Shown piece by piece: positions 19,085-29,852 of a DNA stretch of 64,000 nt (the first letter of the stretch is position 1; each line of letters opens with the position of its first letter). A model generated the notes under the pieces. It saw only the letters and a list, made by a program, of their open reading frames with translations. It did not search any database and was not told the origin of the DNA. The position numbers and the translations under genes were made by a program. Origin of the DNA: Cryptosporidium bovis (lineage: Eukaryota > Apicomplexa > Conoidasida > Eucoccidiorida > Cryptosporidiidae); contig VHIT02000052.1 of assembly GCA_009768925.2 (NCBI GenBank), forward strand, positions 1-64,000. Reading direction: 5' to 3'.

Positions 19085-22000
19085 ATGATATATAAGGTTA
19101 TATTGCTACTTTTGGAGTTGTTAACTTGTTTTAGTTATATTTTGTGTGACTGTAGTAGATATGGTCGCTACAAATATTGTAATGGTTTTACTGATAAAGA
19201 TAAAGTCAAATTTTTTGATGTTTCAGTATCTTTTGCACCTGAGGTTGAAACATTTTCATTGATTAAGGAACACATTAGGGTTATTAGAGAGTACATTGAA
19301 AGTTCAGATGAGTTTAATATGGATAATGCTACCAAACATAATGATACAAGCTATCAGATTGAAGATGAAATATTGTTTATGGAGTCATTTATTTCTTCAT
19401 TTTCCTTACAGTCAAATATTACAACCCCATTTTCAACAAATGGAGTTACAATAAATGCAGCTTTAGAAGAAATAAATAATTGCAAGCTAACAAATATATT
19501 TGAAGTTAATACTGATGATATGGGTGAATCGATTAAAAACCACTTGATTACAAAAGTAATTCCAGAATTCGACTATATTAATAGGACTATCTCGGTAATA
19601 CCATGGAATGTAGTAAATAATACGATTTACAGTGTAGTTCCTGAAATTCAAAGAATGGCATATAAATTGTCATTAATTTTCACAGCAATTAGCACGAATA
19701 TTGATTTAATTAGATTTTATTCGGGTAATAGGGATGTGAAAAAATCCCAATGGGAGGCACTACAAATGGCTTCACTCTCAAGAGGATATTCAAGATACAT
19801 TATTGAGACTCTACCTTTAGCATCATCATTGATTTTGATTTCTCCAAACTCTGAAGATAACTTTTCATTTATTTCTGAAATGGGCATGAATTTATCTTTA
19901 GAGTATCCAAAAAAATTAATTGATAAAATGAAATTCATAAACTCTGAACTGAAGAGTGATTTCAATTGTATTGAATTTTTCAGAGATAGCGACACAAAAA
20001 AGACATGCATAGTTTGCTCAACTTTGTTTCTAACTCTATTTTTTCGCCTTCAATGCCATTTTTTGGAAACTGGAGTTTCTAGAGAGGTAATTCTCGGAAT
20101 AAGATTGATTGAAGAGACAAAGTCTCATTTAAATCAACTTTATAACTTTGCATTGTCAATTTGGAATAGTTATTACTACAAATTGCATGAAAGCAACTCA
20201 CACTATACACCTCCAAAGCCTTATATTTCATGGATGGCATTAAAGTTGAAGCTGTATGATCAATTCAGGATTATTATGAATTTTCACAAAAAAATTGAAC
20301 AATCATCCACCTTAGATTTGCACATTAATTCTTCGTTTTCAAAGAAGGAAAAGAGAGACACAGAAATAAACAATTATATAGAACTTAAAGTTATGGACTC
20401 CATTTTAAACCTAGATGGATTGAAAAAATGTGAGATGGAAACGATTGAAAAGATTACAGATACATATAATAAGATTGTTGCTGTAAGTGAATACTCTCCA
20501 AGAGATATTTTATTTGGTTCGAGTAACAAGTTGAGTAATTCATTAAATGCTGTTTCAATAATTATTGGAGCTTTTACAGATGGTGAGTTTATAAATTATA
20601 GCATTGAAAATATAAAAGATAAAAAACACGAACTTACAAGCAAAGAATGTGGAACTTTACATCGTGAAATTAACCACATTGATTCTAAGCCTTCAGAATT
20701 CATTGAAATATTTAATAAGTATTTATATTGTAAATATAAATTAGACATTCAAATAAGCTATCAATTTTCTTTGAAAAATAGATTTGAAATAGTAAAACGT
20801 GCTTTGAGAAAAATTACAATTTACACAAGGAATTTACTATTTGACAAATTAAGAGAGAGAAAAAACAATATTGAGGTTGAAGAATTTCCCAAATTTCATA
20901 TTCAATTTGTAAAGCTTCTATCACAGTTTCAAATTATTTTAGGTATGGCGAAAATAATTAGAACAAAACTGAAGGCTGTTTCTAAAAATTTAAGTGGGCT
21001 AATTCCTGAAGTCGAGTATTGCGTGTCGAGTCTTGAAAAATATAAGATGAAACTTGCAAGCCATATATTTAATAGGGAACATTACTATCGCAGAAAGGGA
21101 ATAAATAAGGATAAACATAACATTACTTATTTACTTTCACCACTTACAACTTCACTTGGTCCTTCTATTATTGATTCCACCGGAAATAATTTAAAAAAAT
21201 CAATAAATGAGTTAAGATATAAAATATCATTATTAGATAAGTTCGTAACCCTTTCAAGAAACATTTTAATTGGAAGAAGGGGTTTTCTTCAGAATTCTGT
21301 GCAAAACCATAACAAAAACTTGTTAATTTACTCTACAGCTCTTAGGATTTATGATAATAAGGATGAACTTTATATTGCCAGTGAATTTACAAAGGCTGTG
21401 TATAGAACATTAAAGAAGGTAATAAAAACAGTAGCAGAGCCTTTGAATGTTAATAACAGTGAAATGAATTCTAATTTTATTGACTTTGGGGCAAGTGGTT
21501 CATGCAATTATAAGAATGAAATTTTATCACTAAAAAATTCCGAGTATTTGGGTTGCAGATTGTATGTAAAAATTGTTGAAATGATTCAAGTTGATGAGTT
21601 GTACAATCTTATTCAGAAACAAATAATAACAACAGATAATACAGAGAGAAAAATATATTTTGAAATTAGTGGGCTATTTGATGAAATATGGCCAAATTTT
21701 GAGGTTAAAGGTAAAAAACAGAATTTTAAAAGACTTTCTTCAAAATCGTATCTTTTGAAGTCTCTTCTCGAGAATATGACTATCTTCTATGGATTATCAA
21801 AGAATTTATTGGTACCATACACACGTGGAATCTATAATTTTTCATGTTTATTCGATTTCCTCGTTGGTAGTATAGAAACTATTGAAGATTCCACAAAGGA
21901 GATTCCAATAATATATTTACGTAAGAGCTCGAAAATGAGACTGAAAAAGATAGGTTTGTTCATTAAGGCAATTTTTGCGAGAAAAGAAAGAATAAAAAGA

Positions 22001-22540
22001 CAGAAAAGGAAAAATCTAGAGAAGGAAATAAAAAAACTAGGAAAGGTGTTACTTGGATTGGAACCATATGTAATCAATATTGATACTTCATTTAAAGTGA
22101 ACGTAGAAAGTTTGAGTTTTATAAAAATTGAAACAATGAATGTGATAAAAAAGCTTTTTCATCTGTATATTCACTGTATTTATTCCACACTCAAAAAAAT
22201 TATTTCAACTGGAATAACCAACAAACACATTACATCCGAAGTTGGGGAGGAATGGAGCCATTTTGTTCAACAGTTAAATTTTATTAAAAATTCGACGTTA
22301 AATCAATTGAGTATTATCCTGGTAAGTTTTTATTTCATAATATTACAAGTTATTATAACTATTTTTAAAGCCACTTTTCATTCAGAATTTAGAGATTAGA
22401 AACGCGGCAAGTAAACTGACTAAACAAGTTATGATTAATCAGGTGAGGTTAAAAAAAAAGGTGAAAGGGGAATAAATAACTTTTGATTTTAGGGAAAACT
22501 CATATCTCAAATAGAGAGCTACAAAGAAAACTGGCTTTAG
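19085..22540 (+). CDS. Large secreted helical protein with two 3' mini-introns
   Basis: The protein starts with a clear signal peptide (MIYKVILLLLELLTCFSYIL, cleavage near CDCSRYG). I resolve the 3' end as three exons: 19085-22321, 22386-22442 and 22493-22540. The introns are 22322-22385 (64 nt, GTAAGT...TTCAG) and 22443-22492 (50 nt, GTGAGG...TTTTAG), both phase 0, for 1113 residues ending KENWL. Without splicing the frame ends in an artificial hydrophobic tail read from intron sequence. The body is rich in helices, polar residues and scattered cysteines, with a basic region near residues 950-990 (KARKERIKRQKRK-like). No family is recognised. It may be a parasite secretory or invasion-stage protein, by inference from the signal peptide only. 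Confidence 0.8.
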
Positions 22541-22653
22541 ATTTTTGTATTAAAACAATAAATAGGTTGTTGATGTAGATAGTCCGTGCACACTACGTAT
22601 CTTGCGGTAAACGAGTGTACGCAAACAAGAAACTTTTTGTTCAATTTGGAATA

Positions 22654-23538
22654 ATGAAGGGAGAAAAAGTGACAATTATAAATGGAGAAGTATGCAGGGG
22701 TACAAATAACACCGGGAGGAGTAATCAAAATGATGCTTCATTGCTTCTCCCGTTAAATAATAGTTCAGGACAGGTGCAAGAAAGGAGTTTTCTTTCAAGG
22801 GAATTTTTTGGAATTTCGATACTTTTTTTTGCACTAGTCATGTCATTTTTATCCGTCGGGATTCTACTGCTCTTCTTCAAGAGTGCTCTTCTTACGTATT
22901 TATTCCACTTTTTGACCTTCATTACTTCATTATTTATGAGTGAATATTTTCGCACTTACGTTGCTTATAGATTAATTACCGATAACATAGAGGAGAAGAA
23001 TAGGTTGAAGTCATTTCTTTCCTTGAATCCAATGTTACTGTTATCCTCAATAGACTATATATCACTTACTATGATGTTGGCTACTTTTGTGCTTCTAGGA
23101 ATGCCTATGTTGAGCGTAAATCAAACTGTAAAATACGAGAAATTGAATCCAAATTGGAAGAGGTCGATAGTGGCACTTTCTGGGCCTTTTTCATTCTTAT
23201 TGTTCGGTGGACTTTTCGGTATAATTTACAATGTTGAGGTGCTTTGCTCAAATTTACACCATTTTGAAGGATCGATATCTCAAGCCCTTTATTTGGGCGC
23301 AAGGTTATTGGCATTTTTAACTATAATAAATGTTTTGCCATTTCCACCGATAACCGATGGGTTTATGGCGACTTCACCTTACTTACCTGATTGGGTGAAT
23401 TTAGAGATTTCAAACGCGAGAAATACAATATTGTTCTTTATATTATGTACCTTACTTTTTATTTTCATTGCTCAGTCAAAATTGGTAGCTGATATTGTAG
23501 ATATCGTTGTTTCAAATTTGTACATGATAAAAATTTAG
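22654..23538 (+). CDS. M50 (site-2 protease-like) membrane pseudoprotease
   Basis: A 294-residue protein from the ATG at 22654, with a polar N-terminus and about six membrane helices. The layout matches bacterial-type M50 peptidases: a helix that should carry HExxH, an LNP block (SLNPMLLLSSIDY, residues 123-135), a SGPFSFLLFG segment (176-185), and NVLPFPPITDG (226-236) that supplies the third zinc ligand Asp in active members. At the HExxH position it reads SEYFR (96-100), so both zinc-binding histidines are absent while Asp235 is kept. It is therefore probably a catalytically dead member, analogous in concept to iRhoms or other pseudoproteases that bind membrane clients. The 54-codon-earlier GTG is not used. 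Confidence 0.75.
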   Translation: MKGEKVTIINGEVCRGTNNTGRSNQNDASLLLPLNNSSGQVQERSFLSREFFGISILFFALVMSFLSVGILLLFFKSALLTYLFHFLTFITSLFMSEYFRTYVAYRLITDNIEEKNRLKSFLSLNPMLLLSSIDYISLTMMLATFVLLGMPMLSVNQTVKYEKLNPNWKRSIVALSGPFSFLLFGGLFGIIYNVEVLCSNLHHFEGSISQALYLGARLLAFLTIINVLPFPPITDGFMATSPYLPDWVNLEISNARNTILFFILCTLLFIFIAQSKLVADIVDIVVSNLYMIKI

Positions 23539-23686
23539 AAAAAAAACTAACCTGTATTATTTTGTAGCGTTATTTTACATCTTCATTTTTAGTTTTTCTT
23601 TTTGGTCTTCATTGTGGAAATTGCTTTTCATTCGCGCCAGATGACAAAACTTTATTTGTGTTCTTTCGGCCTATGAAAAAGCATCT

Positions 23687-24829
23687 ATGACAAATCAAGG
23701 TAAGCTCATACATTTTGAGGTAGAACCAGTTAAACATGGTGATGAAGCAGATCGAAACGCAGATATAAGATTTGAAGACATTCCTGTTGAATGTGTTTGC
23801 CCTTTTTGTAGGGAGGAGGTCGTAACACAAGTTGAGTTAGAGAGTTCCTGGTTCACATATTTTGCTTCCTTTACGTTATTCTTATTATTTGGATGGATAA
23901 GCTGCCCAATTTTACCTTTGATATGGTCTCTTATCCAAGATTCAGTTCATACTTGCCCAAGGTGTTTAAATAAGATTTCAAGAAACAGGCGTTTTAAATG
24001 CCCTTCAATAAAATCAGAGATTATGACTTTAAGATGTGGAAGTTGTGCCGTTGTATTAACTAGGAAGTATGTGCTGACAATTGTATCTATTTTTCTTACT
24101 ATTATTGTGTTCACTACTCTAAGAACCATTTTAAGAACATATGGACTTCCGGATGTTGAGCACGGCCCTCCAATTGAAAATACTTGGATGATGTTTATAG
24201 AATCTTGTGGTGTGAAGTCATATTTAGGAAACCCGATTCGCGCAGTAAAGGAGTTTGAAGATAATTACCAATATAAAACCATTTCTTGGACTGGGAGAGT
24301 TATCAAGGTTCAGGAAGGGTTTTGGAGAAAACATTTTATTTATATAGGAATGAACCCACCACAGGTCGTGACAAATACAGGAACTCCGGTACCAGACTTA
24401 GGACTTACATTTAATGAAGAACTATTCCCACAAATTTCTAAGATAAAGGCAGGCGACTTGATTGACTTTAATGCAACTTTGGTTGAGTTCGGAAAGCGTG
24501 GACATCCTCACTTTGGCCAAATGTGGAATTTTACCAAGGCAGAAGATGAATTGAACATCATTGACTTTTTACTGCCTAAACAAAAGAGTTTGTTACTTAT
24601 GATTCCATTGATTGAGATGATGAATCAACTTAGTGATCAACTCGCAAGGCCAACAAGCATTCAAGATGGGATACAAAGATTACCTGAGCCATTGAATGAC
24701 TATGATGATGGTATGAATTCAGATGATAGATTATTACAAGTGAATGTTAATATAGAACGGGAGCCAGGTGACCTTCTAGAGAAGAAGGTATTAAAGTCTG
24801 AAAACGAACGTGATCCCGGTAATAAATAG
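23687..24829 (+). CDS. LITAF-type zinc-ribbon membrane protein with C-terminal OB-like domain
   Basis: A 380-residue protein. Residues about 36-95 match the LITAF/SIMPLE domain: CPFC (38-41), a hydrophobic membrane-inserting stretch, then HTCPRC (88-93), the two halves binding one zinc. A further CGSC pair and a second hydrophobic helix follow (about 128-150). The C-terminal part (about 165-300) has the pattern FEDNYQYKTISWTGRVIKV and later GDLIDFNATL, which suggests an OB-like beta-barrel and distantly recalls the wolframin C-terminus. LITAF proteins sit on endosomal or lysosomal membranes. A typical LITAF protein is about 160 residues, so this is an extended architecture. The upstream gap includes TTCGCGCC near 23630. 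Confidence 0.75.
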   Translation: MTNQGKLIHFEVEPVKHGDEADRNADIRFEDIPVECVCPFCREEVVTQVELESSWFTYFASFTLFLLFGWISCPILPLIWSLIQDSVHTCPRCLNKISRNRRFKCPSIKSEIMTLRCGSCAVVLTRKYVLTIVSIFLTIIVFTTLRTILRTYGLPDVEHGPPIENTWMMFIESCGVKSYLGNPIRAVKEFEDNYQYKTISWTGRVIKVQEGFWRKHFIYIGMNPPQVVTNTGTPVPDLGLTFNEELFPQISKIKAGDLIDFNATLVEFGKRGHPHFGQMWNFTKAEDELNIIDFLLPKQKSLLLMIPLIEMMNQLSDQLARPTSIQDGIQRLPEPLNDYDDGMNSDDRLLQVNVNIEREPGDLLEKKVLKSENERDPGNK

Positions 24830-25070
24830 GCTTTTTTTAAGCTACTTACAATTCTGATAACTTCATATAACAAACTTTTTATCATCTAGTTCACAATGAG
24901 AAAATTAGAAGACACCAATTTATTCCACTTTGGCTTTGCGTAGGTTAGATATTTACGACCTAAATCTAACTAAAGGAGGCAGTGAATTACAAAAAACAGT
25001 TTTAGAAGTGAAAAACAAGAGAGTAGTTAGAAATAAACTAGTCTAGGTGTTCATTATACATAATATTAAA

Positions 25071-26339
25071 TTAATATTTCTTTTTTGATGAACGCGATAT
25101 TGAATACGATTCCAGTTTCTCAGAATCAGTTACACCGCGAAGTCTTGTGTGTTTTACTTGTTTATTTTCTTTGACTTGTTTAATCCGACTTTTAGTTCCA
25201 AGAAAGGAAATTTTTAAACGATCACATATGGAGTTTATAATGACAATAGAGAAGTCGAAAATATAGAGTGTATTCCAAATAGAAATAAAGATAAGTATTA
25301 AAAATTGAAATTCTGAAAAGTGGTCTATAATTATATTTCCAAACAAAAGTATAACTGATGAAAAATAAAATGGGATTAATGGCCAGTGAATAAAGGGTAA
25401 TTGCTCTTGAGTAAATGAAGATACATTCATCTTTAACGCTATTGCCGAAGTGCTTGTTGTAATTATAAATACACATAAATTAGGATATATTACACAGACA
25501 CCAGAAAACAAAAACAATACTTGGAAAAGTACATGGCACAATGTTCCACAAATCTCTAACGACGCGTTCCACCTATGACTAGAGGTCTTAAATGTACCAA
25601 AGCCTGCTTTTATGTCGTTTATAAGAGTGTATATGCCAGTAAAAATTAAAATAAGAATAAATATGTCAAGCAACTTTATGTTGAAGAATAGTTGATATGA
25701 CGATATTTTGGCACCAAAAATAGATGAAAAAATGAGAAACAATATGATTAAGGTTTGACTTTCAGTTACACCCAAGTAATCAGAAGATGAACAACGAAAG
25801 ACTTTGCAGTGGTTCTCCAACCATATGAAAGATAATAACTTCAGCTGAACTATAGTTAAAAAAGCGAAGTATTTGTAACCCCATCCCATTCTACAGGCAG
25901 TGGAGAATATATTTGTAAAGAAAATAGTTGTGAATGAATCTAAACCATGATCAAGGAGTTGCCCCAGTGGAGAACTTATGTTTAATCTTCTTGCATGCTT
26001 ACCATCAACTGCGTCAAGAGTCTGATATAAAAATAACAGGAATCCGATCACTAAAGAAGTATTAATAGGGATTTGACAATTCAACGTAGGGCAGTGAATT
26101 GAAATTATGATCTGTGCAAAGAGAGAGCATAAGAAACCAAATATGGTCAAAAGATTTGGTGAAACAGAAACTGGAATTATTTTTTCAAAAGATTCCCAAA
26201 AAGGATTCATTAGAGAGTCCATAAAAGTTGACCCAGTACTTTTGTAACAGTACGATTCTATATTCTTTAACCCATTTTCTGTAATATACCTCCCAAAAAT
26301 GCCATTTTTTGAGTTCCTCCTCCTTAGATACATGACCAT
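25071..26339 (-). CDS. CDP-alcohol phosphatidyltransferase (ethanolamine/choline phosphotransferase)
   Basis: A 422-residue integral membrane enzyme. The catalytic motif DG-x2-AR-x8-G-x3-D-x3-D is complete: D112, G113, A116, R117, G126, D130 and D134. The N-terminal MNPFWESFEKIIP and VSPNLLTIFGF resemble eukaryotic EPT/CEPT proteins, which transfer phosphoethanolamine or phosphocholine from the CDP form to diacylglycerol in the ER, the last Kennedy-pathway step. About eight to ten helices follow. The C-terminal 40 residues are basic and polar. Sequence alone does not choose between ethanolamine and choline. It is divergent from the ER DnaJ gene. Confidence 0.92.
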   Translation of the reverse strand: MVMYLRRRNSKNGIFGRYITENGLKNIESYCYKSTGSTFMDSLMNPFWESFEKIIPVSVSPNLLTIFGFLCSLFAQIIISIHCPTLNCQIPINTSLVIGFLLFLYQTLDAVDGKHARRLNISSPLGQLLDHGLDSFTTIFFTNIFSTACRMGWGYKYFAFLTIVQLKLLSFIWLENHCKVFRCSSSDYLGVTESQTLIILFLIFSSIFGAKISSYQLFFNIKLLDIFILILIFTGIYTLINDIKAGFGTFKTSSHRWNASLEICGTLCHVLFQVLFLFSGVCVIYPNLCVFIITTSTSAIALKMNVSSFTQEQLPFIHWPLIPFYFSSVILLFGNIIIDHFSEFQFLILIFISIWNTLYIFDFSIVIINSICDRLKISFLGTKSRIKQVKENKQVKHTRLRGVTDSEKLESYSISRSSKKKY

Positions 26340-26687
26340 TTTTCTATAGAAGAAAGTGTTATGATATACTACCGCTCATTTGTAAATAAATAATATAATT
26401 ACTTGACGTGTATTTTTGGGAAAGGTGTGAAAAGTTGTGCATTGGATGCTTTGCAATTCAATTGAGAGGAGAAATTATTTTTTCTTATTAGTTTACTTAA
26501 TTCTACCTTCATATGGTAAAATCACATAGAAATAATAGGATTCCTGACAAAGGGAGTAGAAAATCACAAATAGCCGTAGTTTTTTTGGGGGGGGGGAAGC
26601 AGTTGAAATTCATGGGTGGGGTGAAGAAATAAACTTCCCGCAAAAAAATTAGGTACCTGTGTATTTAACTATTTAATATTTATACAT
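26340..26687. promoter_or_regulatory. Divergent promoter region with a poly-G tract
   Basis: These 348 bases lie between the phosphotransferase and DnaJ starts. A run of ten G stands at about 26587-26596 and is preceded by T-rich sequence. TTCCCGC lies at 26635-26641, about 47 bases upstream of the DnaJ ATG, and is the reverse form of the GGCGGGAA E2F-like motif. No ORF is supported. Confidence 0.45.
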
Positions 26688-27770
26688 ATGATGAAGGAGT
26701 TACTCTTTTTATTGGTTTCACTGATATACATATTTGATGTTGCTATAGGGAATTCATACTATGATATTCTGGGTGTGGGTAGAGACGCTTCAGACACAGA
26801 AATTAAGAAGGCATATCGTCAGATGAGCCTTAAGTATCACCCAGATAGAAATACGTCTCCCGATGCATCTGAAAAATTCAAGGAAATAGCCACTGCGTAT
26901 GAAGTACTTATTGACCCTGGTAAGAGAGGTATCTATGATAGATATGGAGAAGAAGGATTGAGACAACAGGGTGACGGATTCCAAGCAACAGATCCATTTG
27001 ATTTATTTTCTATGGGCTTTGGAAACTTATTTGGAATGGGTGGGAAAGGTGGTACTGAAACAGCCAGAGTTCCAGACACTGTCTTAAAAGTGTTTTTGTC
27101 ACTTGAACAATTGTTCTTTGGTGAATTACTAACAGTTTCATTTAGCAGACCTGTTGTTTGTATTAACGCAAATGACTGCTTAAGTAATAGAAAGGATTGT
27201 GCAGGGCCAGGAACAAAGGTATTTACACAGCAGATGGGACCAGGATTTATGGTACAACACCAGGTAAATGACCCATCTTGCATCGGAAGAAAAAAAGGGT
27301 GGGATAAGAATTGCAAGCAATGCCCAAATGGTCCAACGGAGATAGAGACTGCACACTTAACAGTTTATATAGATCCAGGAATGCATTCAGGTGACACCAT
27401 AAGATTCGAAGGTTCTGGAGAGCAAAGGCTTACCTATGAACCAGGTGATCTTATTGTTGCCATATTTGAAGTTGAAGACAAGCGTTACAAACGGGTTGGA
27501 AACGATTTACATACTTCAATGGAAATTAGTTTGTCTGACGCACTGCTTGGATTCTCTCTTCCATTAAAATTTATAAATGGAAAAGACATAATTATAGAGA
27601 GAAAGGAAATTACTTCATATGGAGACGTGATCAAGGTAGAGAAGAAAGGAATGCCCATTAGAAATACAAACGACTTCGGTGACCTGTTCGTAACTCTGAA
27701 GTTTAAAATGCCTTCAAAACTGAGTGAGGAGCAAAAGAATCTGATTAAACAGGCAAATCTAGGCAATTAA
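26688..27770 (+). CDS. ER-luminal DnaJ (Hsp40) co-chaperone, ERdj3/DNAJB11-like
   Basis: A 360-residue protein with an N-terminal signal peptide (residues 1-21) and a J domain (about 22-88) carrying the Hsp70-stimulating HPD (51-53) in KYHPDRN. A Gly/Phe-poor linker rich in FG and GG follows. The C-terminal substrate-binding beta domains contain a small set of cysteines (CINANDC, CAGPG, CIGRKK, CKQCPNG). The compact Cys insert, not the four CxxCxGxG repeats of type I proteins, fits the ERdj3 class that assists BiP. There is no KDEL-type signal; it ends QANLGN. Two adjacent ATGs allow a one-residue shift in start. It stops 20 bases before the convergent amino-acid transporter stop. Confidence 0.92.
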   Translation: MMKELLFLLVSLIYIFDVAIGNSYYDILGVGRDASDTEIKKAYRQMSLKYHPDRNTSPDASEKFKEIATAYEVLIDPGKRGIYDRYGEEGLRQQGDGFQATDPFDLFSMGFGNLFGMGGKGGTETARVPDTVLKVFLSLEQLFFGELLTVSFSRPVVCINANDCLSNRKDCAGPGTKVFTQQMGPGFMVQHQVNDPSCIGRKKGWDKNCKQCPNGPTEIETAHLTVYIDPGMHSGDTIRFEGSGEQRLTYEPGDLIVAIFEVEDKRYKRVGNDLHTSMEISLSDALLGFSLPLKFINGKDIIIERKEITSYGDVIKVEKKGMPIRNTNDFGDLFVTLKFKMPSKLSEEQKNLIKQANLGN

Positions 27771-27790
27771 TTCATTAATGAACCGGCTAT

Positions 27791-29446
27791 CTAAATAACG
27801 GCTAATATGGAGGCGGTGAAACAACCTAACGAACATATAAGCGTCAGGACAACGAGTATAATTTTTATATAATATTTATTCCAGGGGAGGTCATAATTAA
27901 ATAACCTCAAATATACCAATAAAGGGAAGATGAGGCACATTATCGTCTCAAAGAACCCAGTTGCGACTTCGACGAGCAAGAGCAAGTCATGTAACACAGT
28001 GGCTATGAAAATGGAGGAAGACAGGAAAATAAGCACAATTACTCCTCTGAGCTTTATGCCAACATGTTCTTTAAGTTTGATAGGTTTTTCTTTTATTGCA
28101 TTCAAACTTGAGGTCGTTCTTTCAATCCCCATTTCCAGCTCATTATGCTCTAGACCCTCGTAGATCATTGCTTGTGATGTTCTTGATGCAGTTACATTTG
28201 AACCTACATTGCCTTCGTATTTAATTTGTAATCGAGGGCTATGTTCCTCAATTATAGGGACATTACTCTGAGATGGGTGATGGAGGTTCGCATTTTTCTC
28301 ATTGGAATGAAATATATCCTCTGGATCATAGTTGTTTTGTTTGGACAAATTTACGTCTACTCCAGATTTTACCAATAAAATCTGGTCATTGGAGGTTTCA
28401 ATTTCGGTCCTACCTCCAACTACAAGAATTATATTAAGTAGGGATGAAACCGCTGCGTGTAGAGAGAGTGTACATGCAACCAGGTTTGAAATACTCAAGA
28501 AGATCTTGGATAAAACGACCAAGGTACTATCATTGTTATAGTTAAGCGCTACACTTTGCATCGTTGACTCTCCAAATGTTAGATATGAAAAGACGGAAAT
28601 AATAGAGAAAAGCATAAAGCTCGAGAATGAGACTGTGCTAGAAAGCACAAGTATTCTTTTTGTAGTCGGATTTGTCAATTCATACCCAGTTGCTGGGGAG
28701 TTTTCGTGGTTAGAAAACGCGAAGCATGAAATTGTCAACATCTTCGTGCAGGAGACGAGACCAACGTCGCTCTTCCACCAAATAACATTTCCACGCTCAA
28801 GTGAACTAGGAAAGCTATAATAATACTTAATTACTGTAATCGAAAAAAAAATAACTGCAATTAATGATATCCAACTTATATATCTAGTTGTTTGTAGCTC
28901 CTTTTTCAAAGAAAAAGGAAACATCAATGCTGCACAAATCACCATTAAAAAAACCCGATTGTAAGATATCCCCGTAGGGGATATATAAGTTGAAAATGGT
29001 GGAAGTACTTGCTCAATGCAAGAACACCAAATAATCAAAAAACATGGAAGTGTGATTGCCATGGCAAAAAATATTGGTAAATTAACTAATAGTGCAATAG
29101 TCCTTTTATACTTATGTAGTCTTTCTGAATTTGCATTTTCCTCTGTTTCTTTACTTCCTGGGACTTGTAACAGGGAAACCTTTAATAGTGTATTACCGTA
29201 ATTGTCTGCCGAGAGAATTGCGGCGGAATTAATTAAAATAAATTGTGTTAATGAGAGGATTAAACAGGAGAAAAACATTATTAAGAGACCAATAACTATT
29301 CCTGTTTCTTTCATACAACATGGGAGCAGCAGAGCCGCCGAGGGTGAAATGGATGCCCATAGTACAACAATACTTTGTGTTAGAGAACCCTTACATAAAT
29401 ATTCATTCTTAAAAAATGACTTAATGGACTGGTTTTTATTATTCAT
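27791..29446 (-). CDS. Amino acid transporter, AAAP family
   Basis: A 551-residue protein with about eleven membrane helices. The first helix pair (SLTQSIVVLWASISPSAALL, then GIVIGLLIMFF) and the segment CFAFSNHENS in the middle fit the amino acid/auxin permease family (Aa_trans). A hydrophilic loop of about 120 residues (about 345-467), rich in Ser, Asn and Glu, interrupts the helices in the C-terminal third and is longer than usual. It probably moves amino acids across the plasma membrane or a vacuolar membrane, which matters for an organism with little amino-acid synthesis. The substrate is not predictable. Confidence 0.85.
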   Translation of the reverse strand: MNNKNQSIKSFFKNEYLCKGSLTQSIVVLWASISPSAALLLPCCMKETGIVIGLLIMFFSCLILSLTQFILINSAAILSADNYGNTLLKVSLLQVPGSKETEENANSERLHKYKRTIALLVNLPIFFAMAITLPCFLIIWCSCIEQVLPPFSTYISPTGISYNRVFLMVICAALMFPFSLKKELQTTRYISWISLIAVIFFSITVIKYYYSFPSSLERGNVIWWKSDVGLVSCTKMLTISCFAFSNHENSPATGYELTNPTTKRILVLSSTVSFSSFMLFSIISVFSYLTFGESTMQSVALNYNNDSTLVVLSKIFLSISNLVACTLSLHAAVSSLLNIILVVGGRTEIETSNDQILLVKSGVDVNLSKQNNYDPEDIFHSNEKNANLHHPSQSNVPIIEEHSPRLQIKYEGNVGSNVTASRTSQAMIYEGLEHNELEMGIERTTSSLNAIKEKPIKLKEHVGIKLRGVIVLIFLSSSIFIATVLHDLLLLVEVATGFFETIMCLIFPLLVYLRLFNYDLPWNKYYIKIILVVLTLICSLGCFTASILAVI

Positions 29447-29666
29447 TAATATTCTAGTTCCTTTTGAAGTTGAGTTTCTCTATAGGTCGAGAGGGCGGAA
29501 TAGACAAAGGTAAATGAAAGAAACACCGCCAGGGTATTTTTAACAGATTCAGTAATTAAGCACTGTAAAAGGCACTTTTTTTGCTATATATTGACCGATA
29601 CATGAATCTTCTGCCGAGATGGAGTAAATTTAACTCATAAGTGCAAATATATCTCAATTTTCCAAT

Positions 29667-29852
29667 TCATTCCTTCATTGCTATTTCTTTTCTAATCTCA
29701 ATTATCAAATCTGCAAGCGTTTCAGGATAAACACCCAATTCAATAAGCCTGATTAAGATTAACATTGATTCTCTGTCCAAACCAGTATTTAAAAGTTTAG
29801 ATAAGTCTGATAGTGTGTCTAGGATCTCCGTATTTATATCGAGTCGATTCAT
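29667..29852 (-). CDS. MZT1: MOZART1, gamma-tubulin complex recruitment factor
   Basis: A complete 61-residue single-exon protein. The core SKLLNTGLDRESMLILIRLI and ELGVYPETLADLIIEIRKE match MOZART1 closely, including the LNTGLD and G-x-x-PE-LA signatures. MZT1 binds the N-terminal extensions of gamma-tubulin complex proteins and allows microtubule nucleation at spindle poles. Length is near the lower end of the family (typically 70-80 residues), with little beyond the three-helix core. Same strand as PWP1, which lies upstream across a 433-base spacer. Confidence 0.92.
   Translation of the reverse strand: MNRLDINTEILDTLSDLSKLLNTGLDRESMLILIRLIELGVYPETLADLIIEIRKEIAMKE

Noticed and set aside
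22322-22399. A C-terminal membrane anchor on the large secreted protein.
   Set aside because: The hydrophobic tail is read from an intron with good GTAAGT and TTCAG ends.
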